This document shows, piece by piece, positions 60,269-64,000 of a DNA stretch of 64,000 nt (position 1 is its first letter; each line of letters begins with the position of its first letter). The notes beneath the pieces were generated by a model that was not told where the DNA came from, ran no database searches, and worked only from the letters and a program-made list of their open reading frames with translations. The DNA is taken from contig CAIMWO010000071.1 in the NCBI GenBank assembly GCA_903845195.1, positions 44,961-108,960 of the forward strand. The letters run 5' to 3'. Origin of the DNA: an uncultured Phycisphaerales bacterium. Its GTDB lineage: Bacteria; Planctomycetota; Phycisphaerae; WQYP01. Position numbers and translations under genes: made by a program.

Positions 60269-61537
60269 CTAGTTCGCTTGGATGGTGTCGGGGAGGTGGA
60301 GGGTGGTGCGGAGGGTAGAGGCGATCCATTCGAGGTCATCGGGGTTGGTGCCGGTGAGGATGCCGAAGTGTGTGCCGGTGCGGAGGTGGAATTGGAGTTG
60401 GGGGACGGGTTGGTGGTTGACTTCGACGCTGGAACTGCCGACGCGGATGGCGGAGAGGTTGGCGGTGGGGATGAGCTTTTCGGATTTTCGGATTGGGCCT
60501 TTTTGGGAGAAGACGATGGCGTCGGGGGAGACGAGGAGGACGGATTTGCGGAACATCATTTGGATTCCGATGAGGAACATGCCGATGCCGGCGGCCCAGA
60601 AAGGTGTGAGGATGAGGAGGCCGAGAGGTTTGGCGATGACGCGGCCGTGATGGTCTGCGGCGTGAAGGACGAAGATCATGACCGTGATGACGCTGACGAA
60701 GGCGAGCCAAATGACGGCAAAGAATACGAGGGAAGCCAGGGGACTCTTGAGACCGCGATGGGGGATGGCGAAGGTGAGGTTCTTGTCGCCGGGGATGGAC
60801 GGGGGGATGAAGATGATTTTGGAATTAGGGGGTTGAGGGAGCGGGGTTTCTTCTTGTGGGGCAGGGGATTCGACGGGTGGAGGATCGATGGTGACGGCGG
60901 GGCTTTCGTGTTTGGTGGGATCGAGGAGGGTGGCGCGGGCGAGGGCGGGGAGTTGAGCGGCGAGTTGCTGGGCGAGGGGGATGAGGAGTTCGCGGGGGTA
61001 TCCGGAGGCGAGGTAGAGCGGTTTCTTGAAGATGCCTTCGACGGTGATGACGAAGGAGGGCGACTTCTTGGCGGCTTGCAGGGACTGCTGGGCGAACTGG
61101 GCTGAGGAGGGTTTACTGTTGGTGGGGAACTTGCGTTCAGTGACGTGGAGGCGGGTGATCTCGGCGAGGCGGCGTTGGAAGGTGAATTTGAAGGGGCCGT
61201 AGTGTTCGATATCGAGAAGGGTGTCGACGGTGATGAGGATTTCGGAGTGTGTGGGGAAGAAAGAGAAGATGCCGAGGCCGGTAAGCCCGAGGCCGACGAG
61301 GACGAAGGGGATGCCGAAGAGGGAGAAGATGAGGGAGACAGCATTGGGATGGCGGTGGGCATCAAAGATGCCGGAGGCGGTGGCCATCCAGAAGCACGCG
61401 AAGCCGGCGAAGATGAGGCCAAAGATGGTGATGGCGATGGATCCGGCGACGGGGTTGCGTGGGCGTGGGGGGAGGATGAAGCGTGTGCCGCGGGGATCGG
61501 TGAGGGGTTGGAGAGGGATGAGGCGTATGTCAGTCAT
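60269..61537 (-). CDS. unknown membrane protein with four helices
   Basis: 422 residues. Two N-terminal helices (VAGSIAITIFGLIFAGFACF and IFSLFGIPFVLVGLGLTGLG) precede a cytoplasmic or outer domain with KFTFQRRLAEITRLHVTERK. A Pro-rich linker at about 210-245 leads to a second helix pair (SLVFFAVIWLAFVSVITVMI and LLILTPFWAAGIGMFLIGIQ). The C-terminal beta domain (IVFSQKGPIRKSEKLIP) ends the protein. The layout looks like an internal duplication of a helix pair plus PH-like domain. No family recognised. It is divergent from the rplA operon. Confidence 0.6.
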   Translation of the reverse strand: MTDIRLIPLQPLTDPRGTRFILPPRPRNPVAGSIAITIFGLIFAGFACFWMATASGIFDAHRHPNAVSLIFSLFGIPFVLVGLGLTGLGIFSFFPTHSEILITVDTLLDIEHYGPFKFTFQRRLAEITRLHVTERKFPTNSKPSSAQFAQQSLQAAKKSPSFVITVEGIFKKPLYLASGYPRELLIPLAQQLAAQLPALARATLLDPTKHESPAVTIDPPPVESPAPQEETPLPQPPNSKIIFIPPSIPGDKNLTFAIPHRGLKSPLASLVFFAVIWLAFVSVITVMIFVLHAADHHGRVIAKPLGLLILTPFWAAGIGMFLIGIQMMFRKSVLLVSPDAIVFSQKGPIRKSEKLIPTANLSAIRVGSSSVEVNHQPVPQLQFHLRTGTHFGILTGTNPDDLEWIASTLRTTLHLPDTIQAN

Positions 61538-61622
61538 GCGGGGAGGGTAACGCGCGGGGGAGGTTTGGTGAAGTGTGCCCCGTCGCGAGCATGAATGCGG
61601 AGAAACATCGTTTGGGCCGGGA

Positions 61623-61651
61623 TTGACGTCAGATGAGGCGTTCGGTATAGT
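61623..61651 (+). promoter_or_regulatory. sigma-70 promoter of the rplA-rplJ-rplL operon
   Basis: TTGACG (61623-61628), a 17-bp spacer and TATAGT (61646-61651), nearly ideal. It predicts a transcript start near 61658 and a leader of about 250 nt. Confidence 0.75.
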
Positions 61652-61909
61652 GTTGCGTCTATCAATCGCCGGACCACGGGCGTAAACAGTGGGAGCTTAA
61701 GACGGGCTGCAAGGCTTGTCGGGCGAATCGCAGTGTTCCTAACGTTCCTTGGCCGGGTGATCGTAAAAGATTGCCGCGGGGAATGCGGGATGGCGAATTC
61801 TCGCTGGTGCTCCCCCTTTTACAAACTGAAACGGCGATGAGGCGTGAAGACGCGTCACGCGTGTTTGCGTCGTGGAAGAAGCGTTTAGAGTCAGCTCAAA
61901 GGAGCCTCC
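61652..61909 (+). other. long rplA leader without a gene
   Basis: No supportable reading frame. GGGAGC near 61690 could pair with GCTCCC near 61807. L1 is known to repress its own operon by binding the leader in other bacteria, so this leader is a candidate for that control; I cannot identify the exact site. Confidence 0.4.
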
Positions 61910-62620
61910 ATGGCAGTGAAGCTACGCGGAAAACGGTACAAGGAAGCGGCGAAGCTGGTGCCACCGGGTCCGGTGACGATCGAGCAGGCGCTGCCGGTGA
62001 TCAAGCAGTTCAAGAAGACGAAGTTTGATGAGACGGTGAACCTGGTGGTGCATTTGGGTATCGATCCGAAGCAGGCCGACCAGATGGTTCGCGGCGCGCT
62101 GAGTTTGCCCAAGGGCATCGGCAAGACCAATCGCGTGATTGCGTTCGTGCAGGGCGCGAACGTGGATGTGGCCAAGGCGGCCGGCGCGGTGGAAGCCGGG
62201 CTGGACGAGCTGGTGGCGAAGGTGAACGGGGGCTGGAGCGACTTTGACGTGGCGGTGGCAACACCGGACGTGATGCCGAAGATCGCGCGACTGGGCAAGG
62301 TGCTGGGACCGCAGGGCAAGATGCCCTCGCCCAAGGCCGGCACGGTAACGGCGGACGTGGCCACGGCGGTGAAGGAATACACGGCAGGCAAGATTGAGTT
62401 CCGCAACGATGCCGGTGGGAATATCCATACGGTGATCGGGAAGGTGAGCTTTTCGGAGCACGACCTTGCGGCCAACGCCCATGCATTGATTGAGGTTTTG
62501 CGGAAGATCAAACCGGCGACGGCCAAGGGCGTTTACATCAAGAAGGTGACGATTCATTCGTCGATGAGCCCGGGCGTGCAGATTGATACGACGCATCTGA
62601 ATGTGACGGAAGAAGAGTAA
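61910..62620 (+). CDS. rplA: 50S ribosomal protein L1
   Basis: 236 residues, typical L1 length, with AAAGGAG before the ATG. Signatures: FDETVNLVVHLGIDPKQADQ, GALSLPKGIGKTNRVIAF, ATPDVMPKIARLGKVLGPQG with KMPSPKAGTVT, and GNIHTVIGKVSF. L1 forms the mobile L1 stalk of the large subunit and binds 23S rRNA. rplK, which usually sits just before rplA, is not here. The stop is followed directly by a GTGGTCA array. Confidence 0.97.
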   Translation: MAVKLRGKRYKEAAKLVPPGPVTIEQALPVIKQFKKTKFDETVNLVVHLGIDPKQADQMVRGALSLPKGIGKTNRVIAFVQGANVDVAKAAGAVEAGLDELVAKVNGGWSDFDVAVATPDVMPKIARLGKVLGPQGKMPSPKAGTVTADVATAVKEYTAGKIEFRNDAGGNIHTVIGKVSFSEHDLAANAHALIEVLRKIKPATAKGVYIKKVTIHSSMSPGVQIDTTHLNVTEEE

Positions 62621-62655
62621 GTGGTCAGTGGTCAGTTGTCAGTGGTCAGTAGGAC
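62621..62655 (+). repeat. 7-bp tandem array (GTGGTCA family)
   Basis: GTGGTCA, GTGGTCA, GTTGTCA, GTGGTCA, GTAGGAC, beginning at the base after the rplA stop codon, inside the ribosomal protein operon. Confidence 0.85.
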
Positions 62656-62706
62656 CGCGGGCAAGGCAGCCACTGATGAAAATACTACTGACTAATCGAG
62701 GACGAT

Positions 62707-63252
62707 ATGAGCAAGCGCATCAAAAATCTGATCACTGCGGAACTGCAGACGAAGTTCAAGGGCGCCGATTCCGTGGTGGTGGTGGATTACACAGGGATCG
62801 ACAGCAAGACGACCAGCGGCATCCGATCGGACCTGCGGAAGAAGAAGGTCAAGATGACGGTGGTGCGGAATGCGATGGCGGCCAAGGCGTTGGAGTTCGT
62901 GGGCCTGAAGGGTGCCAAGGAACTGCTGACGGGGACCAACGCGGTGGTCTACGGCGGCGAAAGCGTGGTCGACGTGGTGAAGGAACTGGTCGAGCAGGCG
63001 AAGAAGATCGAGAAGCTGAAGATCAAGGGTTCGATCGTGGAAGGTCGAATTCTGGACAGCAAGAGCACGACGGCGCTGAGCAAGCTGCCGAACAAGAAGG
63101 AGCTGCAGTCGATGATCGTCGGCCAGATCCTGGGACCGGGACGCAAGTTGGCCGGCCAGATCAAGGGACCGGCGGGCAAGCTGGCGGGCCAGGTGAAGGC
63201 GGTTATCGAAAAGGCGGAGAAGGCAGAGAAAGCGGCACCGGCCGCGGCCTAA
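62707..63252 (+). CDS. rplJ: 50S ribosomal protein L10
   Basis: 181 residues with GAGGACGAT before the start. Signatures: VVVVDYTGIDSKTTSGIRSD, KMTVVRNAMAAKALEF and LLTGTNAVVYGGE. The C-terminal helix region that binds L7/L12 dimers is followed by an Ala/Lys-rich tail (EKAEKAEKAAPAAA). L10 with L12 forms the stalk that recruits translation factors. It lies 86 bp after rplA and 111 bp before rplL. Confidence 0.95.
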   Translation: MSKRIKNLITAELQTKFKGADSVVVVDYTGIDSKTTSGIRSDLRKKKVKMTVVRNAMAAKALEFVGLKGAKELLTGTNAVVYGGESVVDVVKELVEQAKKIEKLKIKGSIVEGRILDSKSTTALSKLPNKKELQSMIVGQILGPGRKLAGQIKGPAGKLAGQVKAVIEKAEKAEKAAPAAA

Positions 63253-63363
63253 TAACGAACTACTGGCACTCATTTCACCAGTCGTTCAGCCTGCTGCGAG
63301 CAGTTAAAACCGGGCGCGTTGCCTGGGCTGGCGAAGGTGAATAGATAAGGAAAGGTTTTTACC

Positions 63364-63753
63364 ATGGCAGATCTCAAGGCAGAAGTGAAGGAATTGGGCG
63401 ATAAGATTGTCGCCCTGTCGTTGCTCGACGCGCAGGCGCTGAGCACGTACCTGAAGGAAACGTACGGCATCGAAGCCGCCGCTGGTGGCGGGATGATGAT
63501 GGCGGGTCCGGCGGCTGCGGCTGCTCCGGTGGCGGAAGTTCAGACGACGTTTGACGTCGTGCTGAAGGCTGCCGGCGAGAAGAAGATCCAGGTGATCAAG
63601 GTCGTCCGCGAGGTGACCGGTCTGGGTCTGAAGGAAGCGAAGGACCTGGTCGATGGCGCTCCGAAGGCCGTGAAGACGGGCTTGGAGAAGGCCGAGGCCG
63701 AAGCTCTGAAGAAGAAGCTCGAAACGGAAGGCGCGTCGGTCGAACTGAAGTAA
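63364..63753 (+). CDS. rplL: 50S ribosomal protein L7/L12
   Basis: 129 residues with AAGGAAAGG upstream. The N-terminal L10-binding helices ([20 protein letters not shown]) and Ala-rich hinge lead to the conserved C-terminal domain: [40 protein letters not shown] and [18 protein letters not shown]. It forms the stalk dimers that bind EF-Tu and EF-G. A strong terminator follows 40 bp later, so this transcript ends here. Confidence 0.97.
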   Translation: MADLKAEVKELGDKIVALSLLDAQALSTYLKETYGIEAAAGGGMMMAGPAAAAAPVAEVQTTFDVVLKAAGEKKIQVIKVVREVTGLGLKEAKDLVDGAPKAVKTGLEKAEAEALKKKLETEGASVELK

Positions 63754-63793
63754 GTTCGGCGGCGAGTCTCTGCAAGAGATTCAAGCAAGAATG

Positions 63794-63831
63794 CCGGGGC
63801 GATTCCGCGAGGGATCGCCCCGGTTGTTTTT
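63794..63831 (+). terminator. rho-independent terminator after rplL
   Basis: CCGGGGCGAT and ATCGCCCCGG form a perfect 10-bp stem with a 10-nt loop, followed by TTGTTTTT. Confidence 0.93.
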
Positions 63832-63893
63832 GCGATGATCACTGGCGGACGAAAATTTCACCACAGAGCGGCTGTCTTTGAACGCAAGGATAA

Positions 63894-64000
63894 TTAGGGC
63901 GTATTTTTGACGACGGCGAGTTCATTCCAGTCGAGGTTATCGCGGATCATGGCATTGAGGAGGCTGAGGAGTTTTCGCATGCAGGCGACGATGACGACTT
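63894..64000 (-). CDS. IS110-type transposase, C-terminal end (partial)
   Basis: The last 34 residues of a gene entering from the right edge: VVIVACMRKLLSLLNAMIRD, then NLDWN and a stop at 63894-63896. ACMRKLLxxLNAMxR is the usual C-terminal ending of IS110/IS1111-family DEDD transposases. Only the 3' end is visible, so family, integrity and ends cannot be checked. No terminal inverted repeat is expected for IS110. Its insertion lies 63 bp after the rplL terminator. Confidence 0.72.
   Translation of the reverse strand, partial: VVIVACMRKLLSLLNAMIRDNLDWNELAVVKNTP

Noticed and set aside
61771..62028. Frame in the rplA leader as a remnant of rplK
   Set aside because: The translation shows no L11 motifs and overlaps rplA in another frame.

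Overview
The window reads as a chromosomal segment of a GC-rich, Gram-negative-type bacterium, most likely a planctomycete and plausibly class Phycisphaerae. This is inference from gene content: an extended S1 protein, two ECF sigma modules with membrane anti-sigma factors, several exported CsgG-like proteins, DUF418 and DUF6629 proteins, and many short intergenic tandem arrays. No rRNA gene is present, so the placement is not proven.

Layout. 1-4226: 3' end of a complex I operon (nuoL end, nuoM, nuoN), followed by an aspartate-type aminotransferase and a TPR protein. 6994-9593: a Gly/Gln/Pro-rich exported protein, an ECF sigma factor, a one-helix membrane protein and a Spy/CnrX-like protein, which together resemble an envelope or metal sensing module. 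9696-17720: GNAT, Gfo/Idh/MocA oxidoreductase, PAP2 phosphatase, DUF418, an MFS transporter and an exported calcineurin-like protein with degenerate metal ligands. 17853-19583: rpsA with its own promoter and terminator. 19584-20676: a repeat-rich gap with five palindromes. 20677-26852: SUKH-HEAT, DUF3592, an unknown membrane protein, SDR, phosphatidylserine synthase and a small TPR-like protein. 27092-30138: a 2-oxoacid:ferredoxin oxidoreductase pair.

31612-41404 is a six-gene block: ECF sigma, zinc-finger anti-sigma, an exported protein and three exported CsgG/TolB-N-like proteins, two of them very large with a propeller-like C-terminus. 43256-48688 carries the selenocysteine machinery: SelD fused to an AhpD-like domain, tRNA-Sec, SelA, SelB and a small exported protein. 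It is followed by a membrane polyferredoxin. Converging on it from the other strand (49967-55163) is a tightly overlapping operon for a double-cubane-cluster reductase, a methyltransferase, two 2-hydroxyacyl-CoA-dehydratase-like subunits and their ATP-dependent activase. This selenium plus radical-reductase neighbourhood and the sigma/CsgG block are the best candidates for undescribed systems.

55194-61537 holds a primase-like gene remnant beside tRNA-Ser(GCU), a DsbD-type reductase, GNAT, DUF6629 and an unknown membrane protein. The window closes with a promoter, rplA-rplJ-rplL, a strong terminator and the end of an IS110-type transposase where rpoB might be expected.

A signal running through the whole window is a set of about 20 intergenic arrays of 7-bp (sometimes 8-bp) units. 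The unit sequences differ between arrays but fall into a few families used in both orientations, and many arrays begin at or just after a stop codon.
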